Source: Branchiostoma floridae
Taxonomy: Eukaryota > Chordata > Leptocardii > Amphioxiformes > Branchiostomatidae
NCBI RefSeq assembly: GCF_000003815.2
Contig: NC_049980.1
Span: 4,697,386-4,761,385, forward strand
Reading direction: 5' to 3'
Length of the DNA: 64,000 bases
Positions 11,327-24,300 of the stretch are shown piece after piece (positions within the stretch are counted from its first letter, which is position 1; each line of letters starts with the position of its first letter). The notes under the pieces are model-generated. The model worked only from the letters and a program-made list of their open reading frames with translations. It was not told the origin of the DNA and did no database searches. A program made the position numbers and the translations under genes.

Positions 11327-12176
11327 GCGTTAGAAAGAGATATGAATGGAAAAGTATCTTGATCGAATGCGAGTTTACAAAATGGTTCTTCCCCACGTCT
11401 TTTCAAAATGCGCTATACGTACAACGTATATGAATGCACAGTTTACAAAAAGGTCATGTCCCACATATTTTCAAAATACGTTAAAAGTACAACGTGCATG
11501 AATACACAGTTTACAAATTTGAAAAGGTCTTCTCCCACCTATTTTACAAAATGGTCATCTCCCACTTATTTTCAAAATACGCTATACGTACAACGTGTTT
11601 GAATACAAATTATTATGATACTACACAGGATGAAATCCACTGCTATATATGGCACATTACAAGTAAACAGTGGAAAATGTATTTTCAACGTGCTGTTCTC
11701 AAATACAACAACCTGACTTACCGGTTGGGATTCAAACTCGCAACCCTTAGAGTCCAGAAACTAGAGAGTTGTGAGAAATCGAAACTTACTCACTTCAGGC
11801 TGGCAACAGATCACAAAAGCTTTGCACAGAAGGCTTCAGATGCAAGAAATGCTCACTCAGACTTTGAAAAAAGATGCTGTCTCTGAGAACGCAGATAACG
11901 ACTCCTACATACTGAGAACGAATGCAGAATGTCTGAGACATATTCTGAGTAATGAGATCCAGTAATATCATATTCCCAAAGTATCAACGAGAGACGTTAA
12001 TACAATAATGGTATGGCCATTTGCAAGGATTACTTTGATTTTCTTGGGCGGTTTTACTGTGGTGGATTTGGGTGCTTTTCCGTCACGCTATGACAGAAGA
12101 TTACTGTATTGATTGATTATAGCTGATTGATGGATGGATAGATCAGTGGAAAGGCCCGCTTTAGAATGGTGGTGAC

Positions 12177-12590
12177 TAGGACTGGGTACCGGTACAGGAA
12201 AATCAGGTCCAGGTCCGGTTCAGGTCCAGAGGATCAGGTTCCGGTCCGGACCTGAACCTGGACCTGATTCAGTATGTGAGAACTTGTGAATGGACGATAC
12301 TCAAAAGAATGGTTCTTTTTCGCTACAAAGAAATCTGTTTTGTGGAGTATTCAACTCCCACTGGCGTTATAAAATCCCACAAGACTAAATGCCTCTGTAC
12401 GATTGACTGTAAACCTTGATAGAAATGACTACTCTACTTCACTCTTGTTATTTTGCTTGACCAGTAAACCCCGAAACGTGCGAATGCCTGGTCACATATT
12501 CTGTTCAATTTGCAATAGGCCCAACATCCGGTCCACTGAATGTTTTTCTGGACCGGTCCAATAAGAAAATCGGTTTTGAAGCGGCACCCC
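12177..12590. mobile_element. hAT-like MITE, copy 1 (3' truncated)
   Basis: Begins TAGGACTGGGTACCGGTACA and contains the internal GC-rich palindrome around GGTCCGGACCTGAACC. It matches the intact copy at 57480-57908 for about 400 bp and loses the right terminus. Confidence 0.75.
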
Positions 12591-12929
12591 TTGTGGCGAC
12601 ATAATCAGGGGAAAGCATAGTATAAAGTTCTCTTACAGCTAGCGTTTTTATGCCATTTTCCCTGATGATTTTCTGTAAAAATTTGTGATATACAACATCA
12701 TGTTATCAATGAATTCTAAGTCACCTACACTTCCTCTTATTCAGTATTATCATTTAGTAATGATTTCCTTTAAATTTTGCCAAGAATGGCAAAGTATAAG
12801 ATCAATATTTAGCAGTATAAAATCTTGCTAAAGCGAGCACATTACAAAATGTATTCTTTCACTCGTTTAGTTCCATCCCCTTTCTAAAATTTTTCTCGAT
12901 TTGCTACTCCGTGTAAGACGAAGGTCGGT

Positions 12930-13792
12930 TAAGGCCCCCTCTCACTAGACTCGCGCCACGCCGCTTCGGGGTTCGACAACGCAGACGTGACTCCGCGGCA
13001 CCTAGAGGTGACACAAGCAAGCGGGACGTTTTTTTTTTGAAGTTAAAAAATAAAGCAAGTGGCAAGATGCCCCAACAGTGACCCAAGAGTGACACAACAG
13101 TGACCCAAGAGTAACACAACAGTGACACAATAGTGACGCCAACATGCCTTCAACAGTATCAAGGTTATATTTTGTTTATTTGGCACCAAGTATCAAAAGT
13201 AAACATCCTTTTATTATTGAAAGATATTTTGGATACATTTTAGATATTATTTTACAGCGGTTTTTGATTCAGTTATAACAGTGACCCAAGAGTAACACAA
13301 CAGTGACACAACAGTTTGTCTATTTCCTATTAAGTTAAAACGTAGGAAATATCAAGATTTTTTATTTGTGAAATTTGAAAATTGTTCAATAAAGCTATAA
13401 ACACACACCATTACACATACTTGTTGCAAAACACATAAGCGATGGACTCAAATCTGGTATATGGTTCATGTCCATTNNNNNNNNNNNNNNNNNNNNNNNN
13501 NNNNNNNNNNNNNNNNNNNNNNNNNNNNNNNNNNNNNNNNNNNNNNNNNNNNNNNNNNNNNNNNNNNNNNNNNNNNNNNNNNNTTGAGGCATTTTCATCA
13601 TTTTACAGAGATTTTCATACATTGACAACGCTGAGACTTCCGATAACCTGTTCATTTAGTCTAGAAACGCAACAGTGACGCAAGTTAAGTGTGGACGCAA
13701 CAGAAAATCGGCGAAAATAACACAACAGTGACACAGTGAATGAACCCCGCAGCGACGCAAGCGTGACGCGAGTGTAGTGAGAGGGGGCCTTT
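12930..13792. mobile_element. Inverted-repeat transposon remnant with internal GTGACNCAA repeats and a gap
   Basis: Left end TAAGGCCCCCTCTCACTAG and right end GTGTAGTGAGAGGGGGCCTTTA form inverted termini, followed inward by CG-rich GACGCGAG-type sequence. The inside carries many AACAGTGACCCAAGAGT-like 11-22-bp repeats at both flanks. A 107-base N gap (13477-13583) sits in the middle. No transposase ORF is visible. Confidence 0.7.
13477..13583. other. Assembly gap (107 N)
   Basis: Run of N inside the inverted-repeat element; reading frames across it are meaningless. Confidence 0.98.
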
Positions 13793-14295
13793 ACCCTGAC
13801 AGGAGCATTGTTTTTGTCTGCGTTCTCAACTATTACTCAGGATCACCCAATAAGTTTCTTTGAAATTAAGCATACCGTTAGTTATTGAGGTCCTGGCGTT
13901 GCGTGGCGATTTTGGACATCGTAGCATTATCTTCGAGTTTTGGAGAATTTTAGATTGACACCCACATCTCAAAGGTGAGGTACAGCCCACAGCTGTCGTT
14001 TTTTAAGCTTTCGCTGGCACTATCTCCAAACAGAGGTTATCCTTCGGATTGTGTCGATTATGCAAGTTTTGACCAATTAGCGAATAGCCAAGCAGAGGTC
14101 TTAGTATTGGTACATTGACAAGGCGAAATGTGTCATAATAAACAACTAATTGGACATGAATGCAAGTAGATTTTGAAGAAACTGTTATCTATTATAAAGA
14201 TGGTACCAAATAACTAAAAGTGGGTTTACGAGTGCGTATACATTTTAATCCGCATGAGGTCCGCGTTGAATTCTTTGCCTCTATCACCGTTCACA

Positions 14296-14424
14296 GGTTG
14301 CTGGAAAAATAACGGAAATTGGACAACTAGACAGGCCTGAGGAGTATGATATATGAACCAGCTAACTCGTCTGACACGTTATGCATCCGTGTCCAATTTC
14401 AATTATTCTATTTTTCCAGCAACC
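14296..14424. repeat. Inverted repeat of GGTTGCTGGAAAAATA
   Basis: GGTTGCTGGAAAAATA at 14296-14311 and its exact reverse complement at 14409-14424, about 100 bp apart. Probably the ends or inner arms of a small foldback element. Confidence 0.6.
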
Positions 14425-15253
14425 AGTGTAGCTTGTTAGAGGCTTAAACACAGATCTCATACGGACTTGAATGAATACCCACGTGTGACCCGGCTTCAGC
14501 CCACACGGCAAACGCCATACTGAACTCATGGAGGTCTGTGCCCTACGGACTCTTGTCCTTAGTTGTAGTAACTTTTCTTGGTGCGTGCTAATAAGCGCCA
14601 CGCCTTGATCATCGATCATTGGGCTAAAGCGAGTTTCCATCGACTAGAAAGAGCACTAATCCACCTCAGTTAATCCCGTCTGCGTGTGTGTGAGATAATC
14701 TCTCAATAGCGCACAGGGAAAACGCCTACAGGATTAGGGAAAAGAAGAAGAAGATCGATCAGTTAATGGCGCTGTTAATCCTAAAATGAGAGGTTTGCGT
14801 TTCGCTTGCTGTCAGTCAGTAAGTGATGTCAACTATTCTCCAAGGAGTAGAGTTGAGAGTTCTCGCCATTCGGAAACCTTATCCCTGGTCGGACGTTTGG
14901 TCCGACAGGCCTACCGTAATAGTGTATATGTGATATTTTCTGTCATTGTATCTGAAAATGTACTTTTAATGCTCATCATAGGTAAGCTGTTTTGGGGAAC
15001 GTATTTCTTTGGCCATCGCGGAGATAGAGTGTGATCTTTTGATAAGTTTGGAGGCCTCTGTAATTACGTAACGTGCGTTCATTCACCGAATGGGCAAACA
15101 TTGTAAACTTGTACATACGATCTGAGAGTCGACTCATTATACTACGATATAGCAAAGTCCCGCTGATTTTATGGCGCAGTGTTAACATGCGCTTCCAGAT
15201 TTTTGCCGCACTACTTTCTTGCCCCTACGTCATACGAGGGTCCGGAGGTCGCG

Positions 15254-15261
15254 CATAAATA
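15254..15261 (+). promoter_or_regulatory. TATA-like box for transporter 2
   Basis: CATAAATA lies 49-56 bp before the ATG at 15310. That fits a start site around 15283-15287 and a very short 5'UTR. The start context is GACCATGG, a strong Kozak match. Confidence 0.45.
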
Positions 15262-15309
15262 CTGTGTTCTGCGACCTTAACCAGAGCACCACAACAACTC
15301 TTGTGGACC

Positions 15310-18300
15310 ATGGCGGCGGCTGCGAACGTGACCAACGCGACCAACGTGACGGCCACGGTAGCGGCGGCCACAGCGGCAGACGAGAACCAGTACTCTGACG
15401 ACGCCACGTGGATCCTGACTAGCGCCTTCATCATCTTCACCATGCAGTCAGGTACGAAAATTTAGATTCTGTTATTCCTATCACTATCCTTATTCATTCA
15501 TCTGTACTGTGTCTATTCTCTAAAAAGTATACCATTCTTGTATCGATATTTATCATTCATCATTTGATGTAGAAATTATTCTTTATATGTAAAGCACGAC
15601 GAAAACATCTTAAAAACGTAAACTGTTTTTTTTCTTATTGAATATGAATACTTGCATACGTCGGTTTTAAGCTGTAAGGAAAACATCTTACAATTTCCGA
15701 TGTACTCAGTATATTTTCTTTCCCTGCCTTGCGTTTTCCTGAAAAAGTGTCACGAGACAAAATTTTATAGAATTGTGTTATTCATGTTGTACCGAATAGA
15801 GATGATTTTATCCCTTATATATTCATTTCTTCTTTCTTTTGTTGTTGATGTGCCCTATTGCTTGCAAAAGAGAACGCATTTAAGTTGAAGTTGAACCCAA
15901 TTCTTATTGCTTCTGTTGCCTTTCAACGTGGGAAATGTTTTTTTACGTAGTAAATTGTGAATACACATGCTTTCGACATGCAGAAATATAATATCATTAT
16001 TTGTAACTTCTCAGGTTTTGGATTATTAGAAAGCGGGACTGTTTCCCCGAAAAACGAAGTGAACATCATGGTAAAGAACGCGTCCGACGTGTTGTACGGA
16101 GGACTGGCTTACTGGATGTTCGGGTAAGTTAAAGACTTATTCTACTGCACGATTTATAAATGACTAGTATGCTGATGGACGTACTGATGTGTAGGTATCT
16201 ATTATCAGCTCAATTAAAGGGACTACGTACACAGTAATATAAGTTCATCTGTGACGCTAATCAACATTATGTTGTAATCTTGAACTTGGTATTCGTACAC
16301 GGAATAAAACGCTTACCAACAAGCTTTTGGTCAGTCTTCTGATCATCATTGAGTTGATATGACCCAAAGCCTATGCCACACAAGTGTGACGTCAGCAAAT
16401 GGTCAAAGGTGCTTTGAAGTCGGTATCGGCCCCCGTTGACGGGACATGTTTTCTCTCCCTGATAGATACGCGTTTAGTCTCGGTGAGAGTCCTGGAGTAA
16501 CGCGTTCTGTGGGCTAAGAACGTTCTTGTACACGTTTATTATGTTGACGGGACATGTTTTCTCTCCCTGCTAGATACGCTTTTAGTCTCGGTGAGAGTCC
16601 CTGGAGTAACGCGTTCTGTGGGCTGGGACAGTTCTTCTACACGTTTATTATGTTGACGGGACATGTTTTCTCTCCCTGCTAGATACGCGTTTAGTTTCGG
16701 TGAGAGTCCCTGGAGTAACGCGTTCTGTGGGCTGGGACAGTTCTTCTACACGTTTATTATGTTGACGGGACATGTTTTCTCTCCCTGCCAGATACGCATT
16801 TAGTTTCGGTGAAAGTCCCTGGAGTAACGCGTTCTGTGGGCTGGGACAGTTCTTCTACACGTTTATTATCATAATGTTGACGGGAAATGTTTTCTCTCCC
16901 TGCTAGATACGCGTTTAGTTTCGGTGAGAGCCCCTGGAGTAACGCGTTCTGTGGGCTGGGACAGTTCTTCGTGGACGCGGAGGAGGCGAAGATGGGCTGG
17001 GTCTTCTCCAAGTTCTTCTTCCAGATGTCCTTTGCGACCACGGCCACGACAATCGTCTCAGGTAACAAAGGTTTAACTTTGAAGCCTATGAACGTTATGG
17101 GACACATGGATGTCTGGAAGGAAGGGAGGGTTGATTTGATCCGGGCAAGTCGCCCGAGATGATGAGGATGAACCTATATCCGTTATATTTTCACGGGTTA
17201 GCTATGAATACATGTACGGTCAAACCTGCCAAGCGACCACATCTTCTTAGCGACCACCTGGGCATTACAACCGTTGTTTCTTGGTGCCGAAATTTTTTTC
17301 CATTGACGTAAGCATTAAGCGACCTCTGCACAGCGACCACCTGGCCAACGCGACCGCCAAAAATTGGGACCAAATCCCTGGCCATAACGACCGCGCCAAT
17401 TTCAAATCTTGAGGTGTCGTCGATTTTCAATGATAACTAGGGCGATTTTTCTCAATACTAGGTGCGATGGCGGAGCGGACCAAGCTACAGGCCTACATGG
17501 CGTTCTGTGTTCTCAACACGCTGGTGTTCTGTTTCCCCTCCCACTGGGCCTGGGACAGTAAGGTAACGTGTTCTGTTTCTCCTCTCACTGGGCCTGGGAC
17601 AGTAAGGTAACGTGTTCTGTTTCTCCTCTCACTGGGCCTGGGACAGTAAGGTAACGTGTTCTGTTTCCCCTCCCACTGGGCCTGGGACAGTAAGGTAACG
17701 TGTTCTGTTTCCCCTCCCCCTGGGCCTAGGACAGTAAGGTAACGTGTTCTGTTTCTCCTCTCACTGGGCCTGGGACAGTAAGGTAACGTGTTCTGTTTCC
17801 CCTCCCACTGGGCCTGGGACAGTAAGGTCACGTGTTCTGTTTCCCCTCCCACTGGGCCTGGGACAGTAAGCCTAACGTGTTCTGTTTCTCCTCTCACTGG
17901 GCCTGGGACAGTAAGGTAACGTGTTCTGTTTCCCCTCCCCCTGGGCCTAGGACAGGCCTGGGACAGTAAGGTAACGTGTTCTGTTTCCCCTCCCACTGGG
18001 CCTGGGACAGTAAGGTAACGTGTTCTGTTTCTTTCTCACTGGGTCTGTGACAGTAAGGTAACGCTTTCCCTCAATTGCAAGCTATGATAACGACTCCGCA
18101 TCAGAGGCGTCGCCAAAAAGGAAACAAAGGTTTTCTAGTTCTCTTGACTACCCCCTTCTTTACTTGAAACTGGAATAGTCCCAAACTCAGCTCCCAAAAG
18201 ACCGTCGGCATCTTTGAACGCTGCTTCAAAAGGGCAGATTGACATTTTGGATTAGAGGATCGATAAACATGATCGGATTAACGCATCAGTTTTGACTGTA

Positions 18301-21300
18301 ATAGCAACAAATGTGACTTTCATCTAGCTTTAAGTTTGGATGAACTATTCTTAGCTTTAAGCTACAGAGTAGCTATAAGCCAAATTTTCTCTACCTTGTT
18401 ATAAATGCGACAAAATGATGGAGAAAGAAATATTTTTTTACAGATTAAACATTATTGTAGGCGTAAAGAAAAGTAAATGCAAATTTCAACTTACACAAGC
18501 AGGGCAATCTTTAATTTCTATATCAGTTGCAGCTTTGTATTGGACATAAATCAACTGAAAGAAAGATATGAATTAAGTAATATACAAGTAGGAAAGCATC
18601 TATTGAAAGAAAGAAATAAGAAAGAGAGACAGAAACAGTCCAAGAAGAGAGGAAGAAAGGAAAGAAAGATAAAGGAAAAAGGCTTTAAGAATGGAGAAAG
18701 ATAAAAGAAAGAAGGAAGGAAGGAGAGAACGTAATATACATATATAGGAAAGTATCTCGAAAAAGAAAGAAGCAAGAAAGACAAAACGAAATTCACGAAA
18801 GAAAGGATAAGAAACTAGAGTTCGGGGACCTCATACCTCCATGAAATATTTATTGCTTTTTTGTGGATGGTATGTATGTTTATAGTCGGTTGTATTTGAG
18901 AATAATGGTTATATAATATAAATGTTATGGGAAAGTAGTGGTGTATTTATTTAATGACACAGAGGATGTCCATCTGATTAGTAATTATCAAAATGTGACA
19001 CTTAATTGTGTAATGTGCGTTTAAGAGGTCGACGGCATATGGTAGCGTGGTGTTCCTTAAGCTTGATGTTTGGCATTTAAAATGTCTAGGGTTGTCAGCA
19101 TTATTGAGGTTCGACTATGTGCCTCAGAGCTGTGTGGTGGGAGGAAGTTGGGAAACTCAGAAAGAAGAAGGGATGTGGCCAACTTTAGTCAGATGGTGAT
19201 TTGATTTTCCACCAATATGTCATAACATCAGCTGTTCACACGGTACAAAAACGAGATGCACACTTTCCTCTGACAGCCCTACACCAACTGTAAGATGAAT
19301 ACTTGGCGCCAACCCCGTCTGCTATAAAACAAGTACCATTGGCTACGAAAGAGACAACTAACAACTGTCCCTTGTCGTAACAAAATCAGAACATCTGTAT
19401 TGCCCATAAAACTTCTGACACCCAACCCAGATGAGAGGACCTAATGGCATTTTAATCACCATGTCACTCAAATCAGCAGTACAGTATGTGAGACATCCAT
19501 ACCTATTAAGCATTATCGTTTAATTTACCTCAACTTCTTACAGTTATACTTACGCTTCACATCTCCATGATATCCTAAGCAGACATAAGTAAAACTAATT
19601 ATCATATTAAAAAAACTCGGAGTTCCCCAAACAGCTGTCACCTCACCATCTGCTTGGAGCTAAGCCCATTAACAAACACATAAAGCACGATGCCTGTACC
19701 AATATATCTCAAATATAGGGGTGATTTCTGATATTATTACATCGATTATAACGACAGAAACGGCTCCCAAAATCTCATCGATTCGAGCTTTTATCACACC
19801 CCACCAACACAACAAGTATGAAACCAATCCATCCAGCCGTTCTTGAGTAATCATCCACACAGACAGAGACACATAACAGAAAATATAACCTCCATTCCAT
19901 GACATTTCATGGAGGTAATAAAGCTTAAGAATGAAGAAAAGAAAAAGGAACGAGGAAGGAAAGAGAAGAAAAGAAAAGAAAAAGAAAGATAAGAAAGAAT
20001 GGGGGGAGGGGGGCAACGAACAAAACCACAGTTTACTCTCTTACATTGTATCGTCCAGGGCTGGTTGAACAAGTTGGGATACGTAGACGTCGGAGGTGCA
20101 GGACCGGTCCACCTGCTAGGGGGCGTGTGTAGCCTGGTGGCAACGCTGATCCTGGGCCCTCGGCACGGACGCTGGGACCGGGACGAGGCCCCGCCCATGG
20201 GCTCTCCTACCAACGCGCTGCTGGGCATGTTTATGCTATGGTAAGCTGTTAATACTCTCCAAGCAGATGTTGGGTTGGGAAATCGTAACGTTGTTGTTTT
20301 CTATTACTGTAATTTAGTGTAAATGTATTCACGTTCGGGGGGATTTAAATTCACCTTGGCGGACAAATGGAGTGCTCGCGGTGGTTTTACGTTCGCGGTA
20401 GCGCCATAGGCTTTAGTCACATACTATACATACACACACATACATTTTTATACTCTATCGAGTTGAAGCTCTATCAAGTTCCGCTTCCAGTGCTTTACAT
20501 ACTCTAATGGATAAATATTCGCGGTGGTTGTTAAGTTCGCGGTTAAGCTAGTGGCCACCGCAAACATAGCCGTAAAGAAAATCCTCAGTAAGGCCTACGT
20601 CACATCCCCACAAAGGGGCCCGGCCGGGCAGCTTTCGGGAACAATAAGTATGATATAAAATAATAACAATAATAATAATAGCCTTTATTGCACATTCATG
20701 CCCTATCGGGCTAAGTACAGGCATATAGATACAAAAGGTAGTAATGCAGTACACATGGTTTCTAAAACATGGATTCTAAAACTAGTCTAATATATTTGTT
20801 CGGCTTCTTCTCGTTTCTTAGTAATGTTGAATATGTAGCTTGAGATGTGTTTGTATAATGTCGTTCGATCAAAACTCATAAGAAAAATGAATTTTTCAAC
20901 ACTAGACAAAGATTCAAAGCGAGGGAACTTTCCTATAATATAGCTAAAAAGAATACTTCTATCATTACTATATAAACTACAATCTATATAAACAACAACA
21001 CAAAATGGACCGAAAATGATTCAACAGCATGCATTGTACATATTCATTGGCATCAACTTAAATTTTTCGTTTCCGCAAACAGCCCTGCCGGTTCCCAGGT
21101 AGGGTATGTGACGTAGGCCTGACATTGATTGACATGCGGCGAGGATGATCATGATGATGATGATGTTTAAAAGGGAACATGGCAGTCCAATGTACTGAAG
21201 TGCTTTCATTATACAGGAATAGACAAATTACCAAATTGTCCGAGAATCGAATCAACATGGCCTAAAGTGCATGACTGCACATGTGTGTTTGTATGTTTCC

Positions 21301-24300
21301 CCTCTAGGTGGGGTTGGCTTGGCTTTAACTGCGGCAGCACGTTCGGCATTACCGGTGGCAAGTGGAAGCTAGCTGCAAGGTAAATTCTTAGAAATATTTC
21401 CTTCATCATATCATTCATTGTCCCGCTGTTAAATTGACATCACCTACCTTGTATCCGGTCGTTCCTATACTCTTATATCTTCATTGTATGAAGCAAGAAT
21501 GACACCAATGGATTAGCTGAAACCAGGTTTATTTCAAACTGCTTAGCCAAGTGCGGCGGAGTGCTACAATCTTGCTGGTAGTGATTCAAGACCCCTAGGT
21601 TTCAATCTGTGTGCCTAATAATGAATACTTAGGTGGTGGTTAAGTTTATGCCTGGTGATAAGAAAGTAGTGCGAATGGTGACTCAACTTATATCTTGAGT
21701 ATGTAACAGGCTTTTGCTTGAAACGATTTGTGGTGCCTAGTCAAAATATCAATCAGATAAAATACCATTCTTAGTGATACGCCTGATAATTCAAATGATG
21801 TCAAAAATTCTCGACGGTTACATTTTTGGTGACGCATAAGGGGCGGAGCGTTTTCTTCTCTCATGACATAAACATGTTTTGATGATGACAAAAACTGGTG
21901 TTGCAGGTCGGCTGTGTCCACCATTACCGCGTCCATGGGCGGAGGGATCGTGGCGGTCGTTCTCAGGTATGAGACACAAACATTAATTTTAAGCTACTAT
22001 CTTATGTTCATGACTTTACAAAAAAAGTACAAAGGTTTGCTGAACCTGATGCGTTGTGTAGATGTGGCCTTTCCTAGTGTGGGCTTGCTTCATGCCCCAG
22101 AATTTGTCGGCCAACATTTACCATGGTAAAATCCTGATTATATCAGCAATACAGCTTCCGCTATGATCTATCAGAACGACGCTGACAAGAGATCCAATGT
22201 ATGTAAGATAAGAATCAGTGCTCACTCACTAGAGATAGAAAAGGGTCGTTATAAATAAAAAAAGGTGCCAGTCCAAGATAGATTGTGTAAATACTGTGCG
22301 ACGGATGCAGTGGAAGATGAAATACATTTTATATGTAACTGCCCCCATTATGAGGACGAAAGAAACAACCTTTTTGACACAATCAAAACAATATTTCCAA
22401 CTTTTCACCAGTTAGTAGACCTAAAAAACTATATTTCTGTTAAAATCACAGAACCCACTAATCATTAAAGAAGTGGGACTTTTCATCAGCCACTGCCTCC
22501 AAAGAAGAAGTCAAACCTCCCAGTAAAGAATGTAGAAGCATGTACATAGATAGCTGACGTGTGTGTATATAGAATAGACACTTGTTACTTTTTACTGTCT
22601 GTATCATTGCAATTAGCCTACGGGCATGGATTTGCAACTAAATATTATTATTATAAAGGAAAGAAAGGCTATCTCTGGCGCATACGTGACATTTTCTAGC
22701 CGACTCTATTGCAAAGTTCTATCGCTGTTACAGGTTCATATCACCAATTATAGATGTATATTGTATACGGTACATAACACACGAATGTCTTTCCAATTTC
22801 ATATCTTACAAACAGTTACGTCACCAAAAACCAGAAGTTTGACATCTCTTACCTGATCAATGGCATCCTGGGGGCTTTGGTTGGCGTCACAGGTATGTAT
22901 AGGCAATGGTTAAAAAGCTACGTGTGTGTGTTTAAGGTAGAGTTAGAGCATGAGCACTGACTTAAAAGTATAAGTTAGTGTAAGACTTAGGCAATGTTGA
23001 TTCGACTCTATGGATGACATCCGCTTTCGATCTCTTTTTTCGTGACATTTGGAATCAAAGCAGAACGATTTTCTTTCGTGAAGAGGGAGATATAGCAATT
23101 AGTAAATGTGTGTGTCTGTAAGACTTAGGTCCCAATTCCCAACCCGGGGCGCGGGTAGTTTTCGGAAACGAAAAATATGATATAAAAGGTAACGAAAGAC
23201 ACAGAACATTTAGAAAATAGTCATGAGCATAATTTGTGTATATTTCTTGGTAAACACTTTTATTTTTGAATGAAAGCTCATCTGTGTTGGTAGATTCCAT
23301 ATTGAAAAATTAATGTTTAAACTTTGTTCCAACACTAAAAGAAACCATAAATTTCGGCCGAACACTCAATCCGACCTTCTTCAGATGAAATGACTCGCTG
23401 CACTAATCCGGAAGTCGTCGGATGACGTCAGGTAGCAGCGAATCATAAATGGCGGGAAGGCGAAACCTGCCACCATCACGGTTCAACGAGGGTTGATGTG
23501 CCCTTATGTAATTAGGATTGGTTCGTGAGGGGCGTCAAGGAGGCTATTTACATTAGGGCACATCAGCCCAATACTTTTATTTTTGATTTCTGCAAACATC
23601 CCGGCCGGGCCCCTGATTGGAAACGTGACCTAACTAGCAAGCCTAAGTGGTGTATTGGGATACTTGGAGAATTTTTGGTTTGTTGTCTGCAGGAATCTGT
23701 GCCCTAGCGCACCCGTGGGAGGGGCTGGTGATTGGCGCCGTGGGTTCCTTCCTGTCGTGTGTCGGCACGGAGATGATGGTCAAGCTGCGTATTGATGATC
23801 CGGTGCGTAACTTTTATGATCAATAAATCGATAAAGATCGATCTATATCGATCTATCGATTGATCAATCAATCAATCAATCAATCGGTAAATCAACATGT
23901 CAATCATTCAATCAACCAGTCAATCAATCAATTAATTCATGAATCTGTCGACCAATTCATTAACCAATCAATCAAACCATTAACCAATCAATCAAATCAT
24001 TAACCAATCAATCAGTCGGCCAGTCAATCAATCAATTAATCATCAATCAATCTATTCATAATTCCACTCATTAAACCATCCGTTTATTCGTTTATTCATT
24101 CATTTAGCACTCACGCCATTCATCCGTCCGTACCGTCCATCCATCCATCTATCCATCCATCCATCCATCTATCCATCGGTACCCATCTATTCGTTTACTT
24201 GGTATCAATTTCATTCTCCGTTCATCCTCCATGCCTTCCTCCCCTACCCATCCATCAATCCATCCGCCATTTAGCCATCCGTCTACGACTGAAATCCACT

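Larger units (their letters stand above)
10748..15309. other. Divergent intergenic region between the two ammonium transporters
   Basis: No supported gene. Contents, listed separately: tRNA-like/SINE fragments, an inverted-repeat MITE (11122-11326), a hAT-like MITE copy (12177-12590), an inverted-repeat element around a gap (12930-13792), and an inverted repeat (14296-14424). Both transporter promoters should lie at its ends. The minus-strand ORF at 14362-14640 was not recognised. Confidence 0.6.

Noticed and set aside
14362-14640. 92-codon minus-strand ORF in the inter-transporter region
   Set aside because: Overlaps a small inverted repeat and has no recognisable domain, splice sites or family resemblance.
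16435-16906. Alternative (mutually exclusive) copies of transporter-2 exon 3
   Set aside because: The copies contain only the 5' part of the exon, have no donor site and run into a stop at the next unit, so they cannot serve as complete alternative exons.
17493-17996. 167-codon minus-strand repetitive ORF
   Set aside because: Antisense reading of the 44-bp exon 4/donor array; composition and period follow the repeat.
17524-18063. Regular direct repeats that might suggest a CRISPR array
   Set aside because: Units are contiguous with no spacers, derive from a coding exon, and the genome is eukaryotic.
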